Both the position numbers and the translations under genes were made by a program. Of a DNA stretch of 64,000 bases, positions 12,550-23,774 are shown one piece after another; the stretch's first letter is position 1; the number at the start of each line of letters is the position of its first letter. A model generated the notes under the pieces. The model was not told the DNA's origin, ran no database searches, and saw only the letters and a list, made by a program, of their open reading frames with translations. The DNA lies in assembly GCA_963978905.1 (NCBI GenBank), contig OZ022257.1:27791274-27855273 (forward strand), read 5' to 3'. The stretch is from Trichostrongylus colubriformis. Lineage: Eukaryota > Nematoda > Chromadorea > Rhabditida > Trichostrongylidae.

Positions 12550-12972
12550 AGGAATCGTGCGCAGAAAATGAGTCTCTCTGTTACCAACCGCCGTCTCAAG
12601 ATGGCCCATATCCAGTTTCGATTCCAGCGGGTAAGCGGTGGCTTTTACGTGTATGGGAGGCATGATATCGACTGCGATAAGGAATGACAGGAAAGACTCT
12701 TATGGTAAAAACAACCTCATCGAATGATATTATCACTTAGAAACTTGCTGAAACACTTGCTCTTAAGCTGCAAACTCGTCGAACCCGAGGGTCAGAAACA
12801 GTTTATTCTCAAGGTTTTCGAAAAGTTTTTTTTTGTTTTTTCTTCACGCTTGTGTTCTTCAGCACTCTCAAAAGCCTTTATGAAGCGCGTGGAGACAAGG
12901 AAATTATCGTAAACAGTGCCTTTAAATGAATATGTGAGTAACAGAGAAACTCATTTTCCCTTGCACGATTCT
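12550..12972. mobile_element. Chimeric MITE: family B ends around family A interior
   Basis: The left end is TTAA plus AGGAATCGTGCGCAGAAAA. The right end is the inverse (TTTTCCCTTGCACGATTCT), matching the termini of the palindromic MITE 22910-23272. The interior from about 12588 to 12928 is instead homologous to the family A element 843-1314, including the AAGCGGTGGCTTTTACGTGT block and the A-type right terminus ATTATCGTAAACAGTGCCT followed by TTAA. It looks like a family A copy caught between family B ends. Confidence 0.6.
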
Positions 12973-15589
12973 TTTGAATGAAATAATCGTAATCTGCGAA
13001 AAAGAGAATGGGCCATTGATGCCTTCCACCATTCCCTCCCCACTCTTTTGAACTCTTTTGAATGCAAGGTTATCCGCGTGCTACCGCAGTAAAACGACAC
13101 AACAACATGCCAGCAACAGGCTACCTTATAAACAACAACAAATACACTGATTACCATAGCTAAATTCATTATTTTACAACTACCTACATTAGTCGACCCA
13201 CCCTCAACTTCCTGCTTGAACAGTGGTCCGACCCTGCTTAATCGCCCAAGAGTTTACCAAAAAGACATGTGCGGTAACGCGATGAAGCTTGCACTTTGCG
13301 AGCTTGCTCTTCAGTCACAACTGTCCGCGACGTTCGCAAATAGCGAAAGTGGGCTCACTGTGTCCAACAAAGCCGACCGCAGCGCACGCGACTGCACCGC
13401 ATTCTGTACGGTCTATAGCACAAGAAACGTGTTCTAGTCTGCCATAAGCCGGTTGGCATCTTCTCCCACGAAGCTAAGTGCCTCGCTCTCATCGGAAGGA
13501 GGAGCATAGCACCGAATGGCAGAGCTCACCATTGTGGGCGGCGGTGCGTTTGGAGGAAAATCCGCGAAGCGCGTACCAATACGCCCACCTGTCTGTTGGC
13601 TGCTGTGAAAGTCTGGAGATAAAGAGTGCGAGTATATGAAACCTTTCTTACGCGCATTTCACCAACAAAGCCATTTCTACTGTATTTCTCCCGTGACACT
13701 GCCTAACAGAAACAGTAATCTTGATTTTTTACTCAGTTATGAAAATTTCAAATTGAAGAAAACTTTTAGCAAAAGTAGTAGTTGAAGAGAATGGTTTAGA
13801 TGTCACGGATGAGATATCACATACTCGTTACGGATGTGTTTGTGGATATGAACATTGATGTGATTATAAGCGTCCATCGCCATAACCTAATGTCGTGTTT
13901 GTAATTACAACTCGTTTTATTTGATGAGCACTTATACTATTTCGTTTCGTTCGAGCTCGACAATGTTGGAGGTGGCCTTGAGCACTCGATGAGTGTAGAC
14001 AGTTGCGTAGTTAGCAAGGCTAAAATAAGAGAGAGAAAAGTCGAGGTACAGGAAGAGAAAAAAAGGAACACTTCCTTCTTCACCACTCACAGATCTCATT
14101 CTTGGTGTCCGCTGAGAAACTGCTCACTTCTTTTTTGACCAACCTGGCTAACCGATCGCTGCGTTCGGAGAAGCCTTTCTGAAAGATTAAAAAGTCGGTG
14201 TAAGATAGACGACAAATGATAGTTTGTGAATGTTCAAATAATTCATTACGACCATGTCTAAAGTAACGCTATCCCAGATACACAATCCAAATTGGATGGC
14301 AGTGAACAAAGCTAAAGAAAGGGCCATCAGCTCCGTTGTCTTCTCCAATGACGACCTACTTCAAAAGGCCAAGCCAGCATGAGAGCCGCCACTGCATTGC
14401 TGAGGAACGGGTTGGCCACCTTTGTCTTCCGTACCTCTGAACACACAGTACGAGATGCTTCTCCTAAAGCTGCTTGACATACACAATTTCCCTGAAATAG
14501 TTGTATGAGCAACAGTAAATAACAAGATTTTGATGCGCGTCATGACACCCGCATTAGGTCACCGGGCCACGCGAATTGCTCTCCTTGCGCGCAAGAACCG
14601 CTTTGTCGCTTAATATGTGAGCCACCGCTCGGGCAGTCGCCTTCCAGCGTGACTTGACTTCGATGTCCTGACGCATTCTCCTGGTGTGTGAAAGTTAACC
14701 ATATCGCCAAGAACAAAGTAACAGAAAATCTCACTTCTGATACCACACAGATCTATGTGAGTTCGAAAGTGCAGCTGGCTTACCTGATCCTTGAAATTCC
14801 TATCTCTCTGATCACAACATATTGCGTGAGGCGAAAAACATTGACCAAATTTTCGGCAGCACAACTTAAATTGTTGTTGTAATTGGCGGTAGCAGGTAAC
14901 AAGATCAAAACGACAACAATAAGTGATTTGCTTTGAGATGAGTGATTAAAACAGTTTTGATCTCGGCCATCTACTTGATGATGATACTTGGGAAGGACGA
15001 ATACCTAGTGAAGAAAGAAACAGAGGGAAGTCATACAGGTAATCAGAGACTAAATAAGGAGGGCGGTTCCATTTACCATCCCATCCATATATGCATTCAC
15101 TGATAAAACCATGGAGACGAAATATCAGAGGAAAGGGAGTGAAAGAATCAGAAGGATGATTGATTTGAAGTGCGAGTAGGTTGCCAGAAAATCCATGGGC
15201 TAAGCACGCCACCTTCGAGGAGTTCATTGTGAGAGTTCGACTTGATCTCTACCGCTTTGCATATCCAATTTTCGCATACCACGCAAGATCAGAGACTTTT
15301 TTTGATGAAACTTCCAAAAATTATTTCAGCTCATGCGTTGCGCAAACCATCAACTCGTTTTCACACCATGACACTTGCGAATCAAACCATGATTGATTTC
15401 CGTTCATGTTCTTCAGCTGACTGAGTGCGGAAAATGGGTCAAAATGCCCAATAATTGCCTATCGCAAGACTCATTCTGAGAAATCATCTGGACTCATGTT
15501 TCATTCTCGTGCCCGAACACATGCTTCACCTTGTTGTCGCTCACTACAAGTCCAGTAATTTTTTGCTTTCTTCCATTCATTTCGGGATT
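12973..15589. other. Unassigned intergenic DNA
   Basis: No supported gene, RNA gene or element. Frames up to 93 codons (14946-15227, minus) lack motifs and overlap frames on the other strand. Confidence 0.45.
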
Positions 15590-15871
15590 TGTCCATGTTG
15601 CCTAAGGTGATTTTCGCGCGCCACCCGCAGTGAAAAGAACATGAGCAAGGTTGTGAACGAGGATGACGAAATTTCGGATTCTGCCCAGTTAAGGTGAAAC
15701 ATCTTCTTCACTCGGAACACGCTCCCGTTTCTCATTGTGCAGAAGGCTATTACGGAAAATAGTGGTCTGCTCTTTACTTCGAGGATAAAATATCTCGTCA
15801 GACTTTGCTGAAGTTCGACTAAGGCAGGGTTGAAAGTGTACGGGGAAAAACTGTTTCTTTTGGTACCCCTA
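15590..15871. mobile_element. Right half of a CAGGGGGTGCC element
   Basis: This segment aligns with the right half of the complete element at 42117-42863. Shared blocks include GAACGAGG.TGACGAAAT, the GCTGAAGTTCGA block and the terminal TTTTGGTACCCCTA. The left half is missing, so it is a truncated copy. Confidence 0.55.
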
Positions 15872-16072
15872 AATATACAGCAGCGCTCAAAATCCTTCGG
15901 CCGAACGGTACTTAAGTTAAAACTTTTCTACTGGGGCAAATCCAGCAAATTCTAGTATGTTGCACATGAGTGTAGTGTATATGAGATATGTTGCTGTGCT
16001 ACGAAACGGTGAAAGATGCGTGGTTCTACAAAAGTATGACACCAGCTTTTTCGGCTTCGCAAGCTTAATATA

Positions 16073-17635
16073 CAGTGCGTTTCATAATTATAAGATCACC
16101 CGTGGATTTCAGGTTTTTTCAACAACACCTCGTTGAGGAATCTTTTCAGTCTCATGAAGGGATTCCTCACCTGAAATGACCCCCGTATCCGATTTTCGGT
16201 TGCAATCTCGTTCACCTTATGTTTTTAAAAGTATTTTTCGTTTTTTTGCACTGTTTCATAATTATAAGATCACCTTGAAAAAAGGAAAAAGTTGAGGCTC
16301 CAGCAGGTCCGTGACGGTGGATATGTATTCCAAATACATCTTCGTGGTACATGCTCAATCATCTTGTGGCTAGCTTTATGTTCCGAGAGAAAAGCCCAGA
16401 TTTGGGATTCTCGTGGTGCTAGACTCAGTTTGAGATCAATTTTAGAAAATCGGAAGATTCCTGTACTCAGTTAGATAATATTTGAGTCATTCGGTGTCTT
16501 CACATGTTTTTCAGGCTCTGGACTCCCATGGAGATCATTGTCTTTAACGAGAAAGGGGTTTTGGGGACCACCTCATACAGCACCTCCTCTATGAAGAAGA
16601 CTTATTTGGAGTTGGTCCATTCTTTGTCTGGGACCACAGCGTGTACAGTAGTGAGGAGGGACAGAAACATCATCACAGAAACAATGAAGTAGTTTCTGAG
16701 GCCAACAGCACACCATAAGGCGGCACGACTTCAATTCATAAAGTTCTTCTTGAGCACGGATTGAACAAAACTGAATTTGCTTGCAGTTGCAGCCTGCATG
16801 CAAGAATTCCATCTGAATTGTATTTATCAGTCTGAAAATATTCTATTTGTATGGTACTGACGTGTAGAGGTAGTACTAACTTGGTCTGACAAGTGCGCCA
16901 ATCTACGGGAGCCTTGGCAATTTTTCTAGGAGAAGGGTGATGGCATAGGTTTTTTTCGGCAATGAGCTTGCACTAAACCCTGCCTTCGAAACCTGCAGAA
17001 TGGACTCCAGAGACTGCTAGCAGATCCTACGAAGAAATCAGTTGCCTTCTGGAGCCGACCGGGCTCTTCATAATTGCGACTCAAGGTATGGCAATGCCGT
17101 TGTTCACGTAGGTCATTCAACGTAATTGCGGTTAAAGTTCCGGAATACGAACGTCCAACCAGGTAACATGTAGTCATGGTCTCAGCTCTATTAGAGAGAT
17201 CTAGAAGACATCGCCTCAAATATTTACCCCGATAATGGCCAATTCTGTGAAGCAAAACTGCTGAAACAGGCAATCGTTGAGGACTGGGACAATATCTGTG
17301 GTGAGGTTCTCCGAAATTTCGTTTCTACTTCACCGAATCTGTTTGTTAATGTCGTTCTCAAATAGGAGAGGGCCACAGATTATAAGCTCCTTCGCATGCG
17401 CTGTTAACTCTAGCAAATTTTCTGTTTCTTCGGGGTGACCTTATAATTATGACACGGCACAAAAATCAGAAAATATTCATAAAATTGTCGGGCTGAAAGC
17501 TAATGTTATCAAAACTAGTTTAGAAAGGTTTCCTGTGGTGAGGAATCTGTGAAAAATACTTTAAAAAATTTCAGTTAGCTGTCTATCCTGAAAACTGGAA
17601 ATTTGGGGGTGACCTCATAATTATGAAACGCACTG
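16073..17635. mobile_element. Tc1-like DNA transposon with IR/DR ends
   Basis: Both ends read CAGTGCGTTTCATAATTAT, inverted relative to each other and flanked by TA duplications (16071-16072 and 17636-17637). A second copy of the motif lies about 180 bases inside each end (GTTTCATAATTATAAG at 16252; inverse near 17441-17460). This is the two-site IR/DR layout known in some Tc1-like elements. The 1.56-kb length is normal for an autonomous element. The interior is decayed: near 17210-17370 on the plus strand AIVEDWDNICGEVL resembles the C-terminal helices of Tc1 transposases, but no catalytic triad can be read. Related ends occur at 25403-26792. Confidence 0.8.
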
Positions 17636-17924
17636 TATCTCAAAACCAGTTGGCAGGCGCACACTAATGCGCGCGGTTCATGGCGATGTTGTGCAAAATG
17701 GGTTTGATCGGCACGACCACAGTTGTGTATGGGATCGAGTGGATATTTCCTTTCGTCTGCTTTCAGCTGAGCTATTGAATTGAAAAAAAAACAGTGAAGA
17801 TGGCGTGATAAAAAAGCATTGAGGTGCCAAAATGCTTTAGTCGCTTGGCATACCCATTTTGCATGTCATCGACATGAATCCCGCGCAGTAGCGTGCCCCA
17901 GCCAACTAATGATGTGTAAAATCC
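17636..17924. other. Spacer with no identified feature
   Basis: I see no gene or repeat boundary between the Tc1-like element and the Helitron-like tandem repeat. Confidence 0.4.
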
Positions 17925-18889
17925 AGAATCCTATCTTTGCTGCGACGCGAAATATCGATTTCCCGTCTTCACCTTTCGAGGCTTCTTATCAGCCCTTATT
18001 AGTTGCTATCACGTCCGTTCCCTCACCACTATTGTCCCCTTACCACCCCTTATATCACTTTAAAAATTCAGAGTCCCAGCTTTGCTGTAACGCGAATCTC
18101 TATTGTTCCCTTACCACCACCTATATCACTTTAACCCATAACGGACGGTACGCCACATGGTTACTCCCGACATTTAAACATATTTCCCGACATATTTCCA
18201 AATAACCAATTATACACGTATACACTACAAGTATTGAAGAATAACATATATTTCCAGGACCAGTGCAGCGCAAATTTTTAACAAACATTTTTCTAGTTGT
18301 ACAAACAAATGACAACAATTGTTTTTAGTTACAATCAACAATCCATTAGAATTCATAGGCTCCGTTTCCCATTTGAAAACCCTCGCGCTCATCTTACTAC
18401 TCGAAATGCATGATTTTTTTGCAGTAATAGGTAGAGAGAAGTACCGCGTATAACAGCATGAGGTGATACCACTGCACAGTGATGACCCTTTTATCAGTAG
18501 CAACTGCACAAAAAGGTTACAAAAATGACTCAATTGATAAAAATTGGCGAAAGATTTGATAAAAAACGGCGCAAAAACGCCGCCGTCCGTTATGGGTCGC
18601 GTGACCATGTGGCGCACCGTCCGTTATGGGTTAAAAATTCGGTGTTCTAGCTCTTCTGCGACGCGAGATATCAATTTCCCGTCATTCGCCTTTCGAGGCT
18701 TCTTATTAGCCCTTATCAGTTACTATCACTTCCGTTCCCTCACCACTATTGTCCCCTTAGCACCCCCTGTATCACTTTAAAAATTCAGTGTCCCAGCTCT
18801 TCTGCGGCGCGAGATATGAATTTCGTGACAGACAAAGGGACGGAGGGAAGGAGGGACACACAGACGAAGCGTTTTACATATAGTAGGGA
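17925..18889 (-). mobile_element. Helitron-like relic with tandem 150-bp units
   Basis: Read on the minus strand the segment starts TCCCTACTATATGTAAAACG and then GTCTGTGTGTCCCTCC, the composition seen at many Helitron 5' ends and similar to the Helitron start at 53508. The expected A before the TC is a T, so the boundary is uncertain. Behind it lie three to four tandem units of about 150 bp sharing CGAGATATCAATTTCCCGTC, CTTTCGAGGCTTCTTAT and TATCACTTTAAAAATTC. No 3' hairpin and CTRR end could be fixed. A piggyBac-type MITE interrupts one unit. Confidence 0.4.
18135..18630. mobile_element. piggyBac-type MITE, 496 bp
   Basis: The element starts CCCATAACGGACGGTACGCC and ends with the inverse, GGCGCACCGTCCGTTATGGG. 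Both sides are flanked by TTAA (18131-18134 and 18631-18634). TTAA target duplication with CCC...GGG termini is diagnostic of the piggyBac superfamily. The terminal inverted repeat is about 31 bp, and an extra copy of CCGTCCGTTATGGG lies at 18583-18596 just inside the right end, like the subterminal repeats of piggyBac. Removing the element and one TTAA restores TATCACTTTAAAAATTC, which is present uninterrupted in neighbouring tandem units at 18053 and 18771. No transposase, so non-autonomous. Confidence 0.9.
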
Positions 18890-18989
18890 AACTTTTTTCT
18901 TCCTAAACCTATTTTTGACGCTTCATTCGGGCTAGTGTCATAGCCGGTGCGCTTATGGTAATGGCTAGGAATCCACAAGTCCTTCAAGA

Positions 18990-19395
18990 GTACGTGGAGT
19001 GGCCGTGAAAATGTAGGAGTCTGGAATAAAGTTAATGCCATTTCAAGGATCTTGGAGGTGTCACATCAGACGATATCGTCCATCTCGAAACGGCTCGACG
19101 TAGAAGGTTCTACTAGTAATGAGAGAGAATGGGAAGTTTCACGCTGCTTCTTCAGTGCAAGACAGACGGATCATTCGCCGCTGAAAGCCGTTCCCCTTCT
19201 CACGGCTGTGGACATCGTTGCTAAGTTTTCTGTAAGTGATGGCATTAAAATCAGTCGACAGACTGTATGGAAAGGTTCTAATGATGTCGGAAACCCGGTC
19301 GACGTCCAGTTCATAAACCGTATTTAACCATCAAGAATAGAAAAGTCAAAGTTGCCACGGCGCGGCGCCATCTCATCTGCAATTCAGCGGATTAT
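18990..19395 (+). pseudogene. Tc1-like transposase relic, N-terminal part
   Basis: The plus strand encodes a helix-turn-helix-like region (VSHQTISSISKRLDVEGS), then a DRRIIRR string in one frame and VDIVAKFSVSDGIKISRQTV in another. This is the paired DNA-binding pattern of Tc1-like transposases, in which the second helix-turn-helix ends in ISRQTV. At least one frameshift separates the pieces. The frame runs out at about 19395, where the minus-strand CR1 retrotransposon begins, and the catalytic half resumes at about 21475. Confidence 0.65.
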
Positions 19396-19408
19396 GGCAA
19401 AGCCCTTT

Positions 19409-21474
19409 TATATATATATATTTATTACACGAGCAGATTCGTGCGATCACCAATTAACTTGACCCTAGACAATAAGTGCCAAAGTGACAAGGTATTACAT
19501 GAATACATAAAGCACATAAAACGACAACAGTAAGAACAAAGCGATAAGAAAATAGAAAAGGATTTACGGACTCAGGCATTTGTCCAAACATCTTTTAAAT
19601 GAACAGTAGGATGTTGTAAGCACCCGATGCTTTAGGCATAACTTCCTAAAAAGAGGGATAACCCTATGTGTGAAAAAGTGACGCCTACAATTAAGTTTGG
19701 CTCGACCCACATCTATTTTAAACTTGCCGCCTCTGGTTATGGAATTTCTTCGAGACCAAAGCTCTTCAATATTGATGTCAATTTTGCCATGCAACAGTTT
19801 ATAGTATAGCAAAAGATCGTTCTTTCTACGTCTAAACTCCAGAGTACTTAGCCCCAGATTCTTGTTCCTTTCACTAGCCGAAGGAATTTGAGCGTACATA
19901 AATCCAAGCACTCTCACCATTAGTTTCCTAGTAAAACTATTTTGCACTGATTCAATCTTTTTGATGGTTTTTATCTTATATGGGCTAAACACGGGTGTCC
20001 CGTACTCCAGAATAGGACGTACGTATGTCTTATACGCGCGCAGCAGGGTGGACGGACTTCTAGTTGTCAAGGCTCTAAATAAGTTGTACAAAGTGACTGT
20101 TGCTTTTTTAACAATAGCATCGCTATGAGGATCGAAATCAAGATCACTGGTGATTAAGAAGCCTAGATCGTTTACTTGTTCAACCACGCATAGAGGAGCA
20201 CTTTTCATCATGTACCCATGTCGGATATTGCGTTTTCCAAGGTGAAGGACTCTCGATTTGGTCTCCGAGAGGGGTAAACTCCAGTCTTCAGACCATTGCG
20301 CTACCCTAGTTACGATTCCTTGAAGGTCACTGCAATCACTTTCACTTCCGACAGAACGATAAAGCTTAAGGTCATCAGCGAAAGCGCAAATGCCGATGCT
20401 AGTTTGATCAACTAAATTCATAAGATCATGGAGATAAATATTAAACAAGATCGGAGAAAGGACCCCGCCTTGGGGTACTCCACAAGGTACAGGCCTGGGT
20501 ATAGAAAACGACGAGTTAATATGGACGGAAAACTGGCGCCCAGACAAAAACGCCGCAACCCACGCAACAATGCGTGGATGAATACCCACGACTTCCATTT
20601 TATATAACAACTTTTTGTGTGGAACTCTGTCGAATGCTTTACAAAAATCAAGATATATGACATCAACAGCCTGTCCCTGATCAAGTGCCCTTGTCCAGTC
20701 ACTGAGGGACTGAATCATGGCAGTGACCGTTGATTTGCCTTTCTGGAAACCGTGCTGCTTCGAAGAAATGATCTTATGTTTCTGTAGATGTTCCAAAACT
20801 TGCTTCTTTAAAATCTTCTCAAAAAGTCTTGAAAAGATGGACGTTATGCTGATGGGCCTGTAATTTTGAGGAAGATTGTGCGGGGGTTTCTTTGGAATTG
20901 GCGTAACAAATGACAGCTTCCATCTCTCTGGTACCTCTGCCCTCATGAAGCTCAAGTTGAAAATGTGTTCCAGCGGACTACTTATAATATGAGCAACTTT
21001 TTTAACAAAATGTAGAGGGATGAAGTCTGGAGTGAGAGAATTGGACTGAGGCCATTCGAGTAACATTTTGAGAATGATATCACGCCGAAACCACGCCGAA
21101 TCGCTCATCAAAGGAAATCGTTTTGTAAGCGAGGCCATATTTTCATCTTCCTGACATGAATCACAAAAATACTGCTGAAAGGTAGATGCCAGAATCTCTA
21201 CTTTGTCTACATCGCTGTGAACCATGGTACCATTCGAGGTTAGAAGCGCCAATGTTTCAGGTTTACTATCCAACCTTGATTTCAAAAGCTTGTAAAAAGC
21301 ATTCTTGTTTTTTGAGTAAATAACTTTCCGGTCAATGTAAGCGTCAAATTTCTTCATTTTCTTATCCAACTTCTTGTTTATCTGCTCAAACGTCGTTTTA
21401 TCGTACTCATGACCAGTGGTTTGTGCCTTATGCCAAGCTTGCTTTCACCGATAGAAGCAAGTTCAATTTGTTCG
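19409..21474 (-). mobile_element. CR1-type non-LTR retrotransposon, 5'-truncated
   Basis: The minus-strand element ends in an AATAAATATATATATA tail at 19409-19426, a 3' microsatellite tail typical of CR1-like elements, and is cut off at its 5' end near 21474. Upstream of it the plus-strand Tc1 relic resumes, so the retrotransposon inserted into that older element in the opposite orientation. The apurinic endonuclease domain is missing, as expected for 5' truncation during target-primed reverse transcription. The exact target duplication could not be read. Confidence 0.75.
19564..21369 (-). CDS. Reverse transcriptase of CR1-type retrotransposon
   Basis: This 601-residue frame is open to its stop. 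It would copy the element RNA at the target site by target-primed reverse transcription. Visible motifs in order are NYRPISITS (169-177), HGFQKGKST (206-214), YLDFCKAFDRVPH (239-251, first catalytic Asp at 241), CGVPQGGVLSP (296-306) and AFADDLKLY (329-337, catalytic Asp pair 332-333). A C-terminal thumb and HxxYxxPILEYG-type region follows (YVRPILEYG). The frame continues open about 30 residues upstream of the first Met without a stop, so that Met is not the true start. The endonuclease is absent. An intact frame of this length amid decayed neighbours implies a recent insertion. Promoter and partner ORF1 are lacking, so it is probably immobile on its own. Confidence 0.92.
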   Translation of the reverse strand: MDKKMKKFDAYIDRKVIYSKNKNAFYKLLKSRLDSKPETLALLTSNGTMVHSDVDKVEILASTFQQYFCDSCQEDENMASLTKRFPLMSDSAWFRRDIILKMLLEWPQSNSLTPDFIPLHFVKKVAHIISSPLEHIFNLSFMRAEVPERWKLSFVTPIPKKPPHNLPQNYRPISITSIFSRLFEKILKKQVLEHLQKHKIISSKQHGFQKGKSTVTAMIQSLSDWTRALDQGQAVDVIYLDFCKAFDRVPHKKLLYKMEVVGIHPRIVAWVAAFLSGRQFSVHINSSFSIPRPVPCGVPQGGVLSPILFNIYLHDLMNLVDQTSIGICAFADDLKLYRSVGSESDCSDLQGIVTRVAQWSEDWSLPLSETKSRVLHLGKRNIRHGYMMKSAPLCVVEQVNDLGFLITSDLDFDPHSDAIVKKATVTLYNLFRALTTRSPSTLLRAYKTYVRPILEYGTPVFSPYKIKTIKKIESVQNSFTRKLMVRVLGFMYAQIPSASERNKNLGLSTLEFRRRKNDLLLYYKLLHGKIDINIEELWSRRNSITRGGKFKIDVGRAKLNCRRHFFTHRVIPLFRKLCLKHRVLTTSYCSFKRCLDKCLSP

Positions 21475-21840
21475 AAGGTGGTGGTATCTGATATCCGAGG
21501 CTCTTCAGACGAAAGATCCATTCCGAAGTACACACAACCCACGCGCAGGCATGGCTGAAGATCTGTTGTGATGTATGGGACATTTTCAGTGTATGGTGTA
21601 GGTTTCTCTTTGCAGATAGAGGAACGATGACAGGGCAAGGGCTCAGTGACGTGATCACACTACTATGTGTGAGAGAAGGCATGCTGCCGGATGGATTTCA
21701 TAGCCAGTATTGTCTAAAACAAGTCAACAAAGGTGAAGGAAGTCCTCTAGCCCAGAAAGTCACACATATAGTGACCAATCTCTGGACCTGAATCCGGTAG
21801 AGCACATGAGGGAAGGGCTCATGGGGCGCTGTTAAAGGCA
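21475..21840 (+). pseudogene. Tc1-like transposase relic, catalytic part
   Basis: Continuation of the relic at 18990-19395 beyond the CR1 insertion. The plus strand shows SDERSIPKYTQ (the catalytic SDE strand), VMYGTFSVYG (compare the family's VMVWGAFS) and SLDLNPVEHM (compare SPDLNPIEH). The pieces lie in different frames, so several frameshifts are present. The order and spacing match Tc1-like transposases (DDE family, cut-and-paste at TA). The terminal inverted repeats were not identified. Confidence 0.65.
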
Positions 21841-21879
21841 TTTTCCGCGATAATCGCACCAGCTATTTACCTTGCCGCA

Positions 21880-22045
21880 GCCGATAGACCCTCGGGTAAG
21901 TGTCAAGGTTGTGCCCGCGGCGCCACGAGGCCACCTGGTAGCGCTAAGCCCGCGGGAAGCAACTGCGACCCCGCCCGGCATTGGACGAAACCTCCCAACG
22001 TGGCGTTCACGTGGGCCTGCGACTCTGCGATAAGATAAGATAAAG
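21880..22045 (+). repeat. GC-rich unit with GATAA tail
   Basis: A block of about 150 bases, much richer in G and C than its surroundings, ends in GCGATAAGATAAGATAAAG, three GATAA repeats. A short tandem tail is typical of SINE or LINE 3' ends, but no tRNA promoter boxes or partner element could be recognised. I call it a repeat of unknown class. Confidence 0.35.
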
Positions 22046-22909
22046 AAGAAATCCCAGTGGTCAAAAAACGCTCACATGGGGAAACAGGTACATCTCAGGG
22101 TTTCTCATGATACCTTCCAACAGGAACTGGGTCAATGGCCCACTTTCACGCGGTAATCTCGTACAGAGCCAGATGTCAGGAGGCCTCATTTTTGCTTTTC
22201 GGAGCTTCCTACGGATTTTTCTTCCTCGGTGTATTCCTCTGCACCTCTAATTCGTAATTCAGCCCTTAAACCTATTCAAGGTAACCGCGGAAAGTGCCAT
22301 CAATTGAAAATTAGCAGGAACAAATAAACGAAATACGCTCATACACTGGGAGAATATAATGTCCATCCCGTACAGTTACAGAGAGGCTCATGGATTCGGT
22401 CTCGTTCCGTGGTGCTACTGAAAAGTAAATTTGCGGTTCTCCTACGGAATATTAGTGTTTTCTATAGTTTGTCGAATTTGCAATCTAGAAGACCATTTCT
22501 CCTGACTAGGCTTTCCGGCGTTTCCAGATGATTTTGTGATAAATGCTTGTAAAAATTATGAAAAGAGTCTAGCGATATCCAAGTGGTAGCAAACACTCAC
22601 AAGTGGTTCAAGCACGACATACTAAAGTTTGGGGTCAGCAGAGAGAAAGTTAAGGCAAAAAAGCAATTGGCCGAAGTGTTTCGAGCGCTACTGTATATAT
22701 ATCGCGAAACACTCACTTGCAGCTCTTCCTCTTCATTTGGTACCACATCATATAGCAGGAATTCCTTCCATGCAAGAACTGCTGAGGCAAACTGCAAACA
22801 TATTCTGTGTCAACAAACAGACTGTATTAGACACATTATACATGAAAGTGTCTTTGTACCTCAATGGTTACAAAATGTGGCTATCTCTATTATTGCTGGT
22901 GAAACTTAA
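22046..22909. other. Unassigned intergenic DNA
   Basis: No gene or repeat boundary supported. Two overlapping plus-strand frames of about 100 codons (22583-22931) have no recognisable motif. Confidence 0.45.
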
Positions 22910-23272
22910 AGGAATCGTCCACGGGAAATGAATTTTTGTGTTACCCATATATTTATGTTGTATTTGCCTGATGTTGGCCTCATGCAAAATTTCACGCGAA
23001 AAAATACCCAGTGGGCGGGCCTCCGTGTAAAAGCCTCGTACCGCGTCCGCCGTGGTCTGAGACGCATTGTAGGAACGGAAGGTTACGTAAACAGCCCACT
23101 CTCCATTCCCAACGGCGGCGGAAGACGGGACGAGGCTTTTACACGGAGGCCCCGCCCACTGGGACCGCACTTTGTGGTGCTGTATCTCAGCCAGATTCAC
23201 AATTATCGCGTGAAATTTTGCATGAGGGCAACATTAGGCAAATATAACATAAATATATGGGTAATGATTCCT
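22910..23272. mobile_element. Palindromic MITE, family B, TTAA-flanked
   Basis: Both ends begin AGGAATC and lie next to TTAA (22906-22909 and 23273-23276). The arms share CCCATATATTTATGTT, ATTTGCC and CTCATGCAAAATTTCACGCG in inverted order. A second, inner inverted repeat is CCTCCGTGTAAAAGCCTCGT against ACGAGGCTTTTACACGGAGG around a central spacer. The right arm lacks about 27 bases that the left arm and the relative at 12550 possess. The 152- and 110-codon frames over it are by-products of the palindrome. Confidence 0.8.
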
Positions 23273-23774
23273 TTAAGCACCCAGCCGAGATTTCTACTAA
23301 TAGAAAACCCTCACGTTCGCTTCGGTGCAACAGCCAAGACTCGCTTTCAGTGCAAATGCGACCAATGGTCTAGTTTTCTGGCGTAGCTCCAGCTTTATAT
23401 ATCCTGAACAATATATCTTGAGTTATAAATGAACTGCATAGTGGATTCCTACTGATGGCCATTATATGATAGTAAGCGGTACTACCGCGGGCAATTTTGG
23501 TGTTCCACCCTTTCCACGAATGGTGAGCGCTACGTACTTCTTTAGTGTGCACCCTTCGACGCGATGCGTACGAACTCTGCGCGCTGCGAGAGTTGGGCCC
23601 TACCGGAGAAGGGCTTCAAATTCCTATGTAGCTTTGAATTGAGATCTGGATGGATTGACAGAGATCCAGATCCGATCATAGCTGTGACCAAAATTGCAAA
23701 ATACCATTCTGGAGCGAGTTAAAAGTCAAAGTTTGCTTGCGATGCCTCATTGGTGAGGCACTTCGTCAAGAACC
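23273..23774. other. Unassigned intergenic DNA
   Basis: No supported gene or repeat. Confidence 0.4.

Noticed and set aside
22928..23386. 152-codon plus-strand frame as a gene
   Set aside because: Most of it lies in a palindromic MITE, and overlapping frames exist on the other strand.
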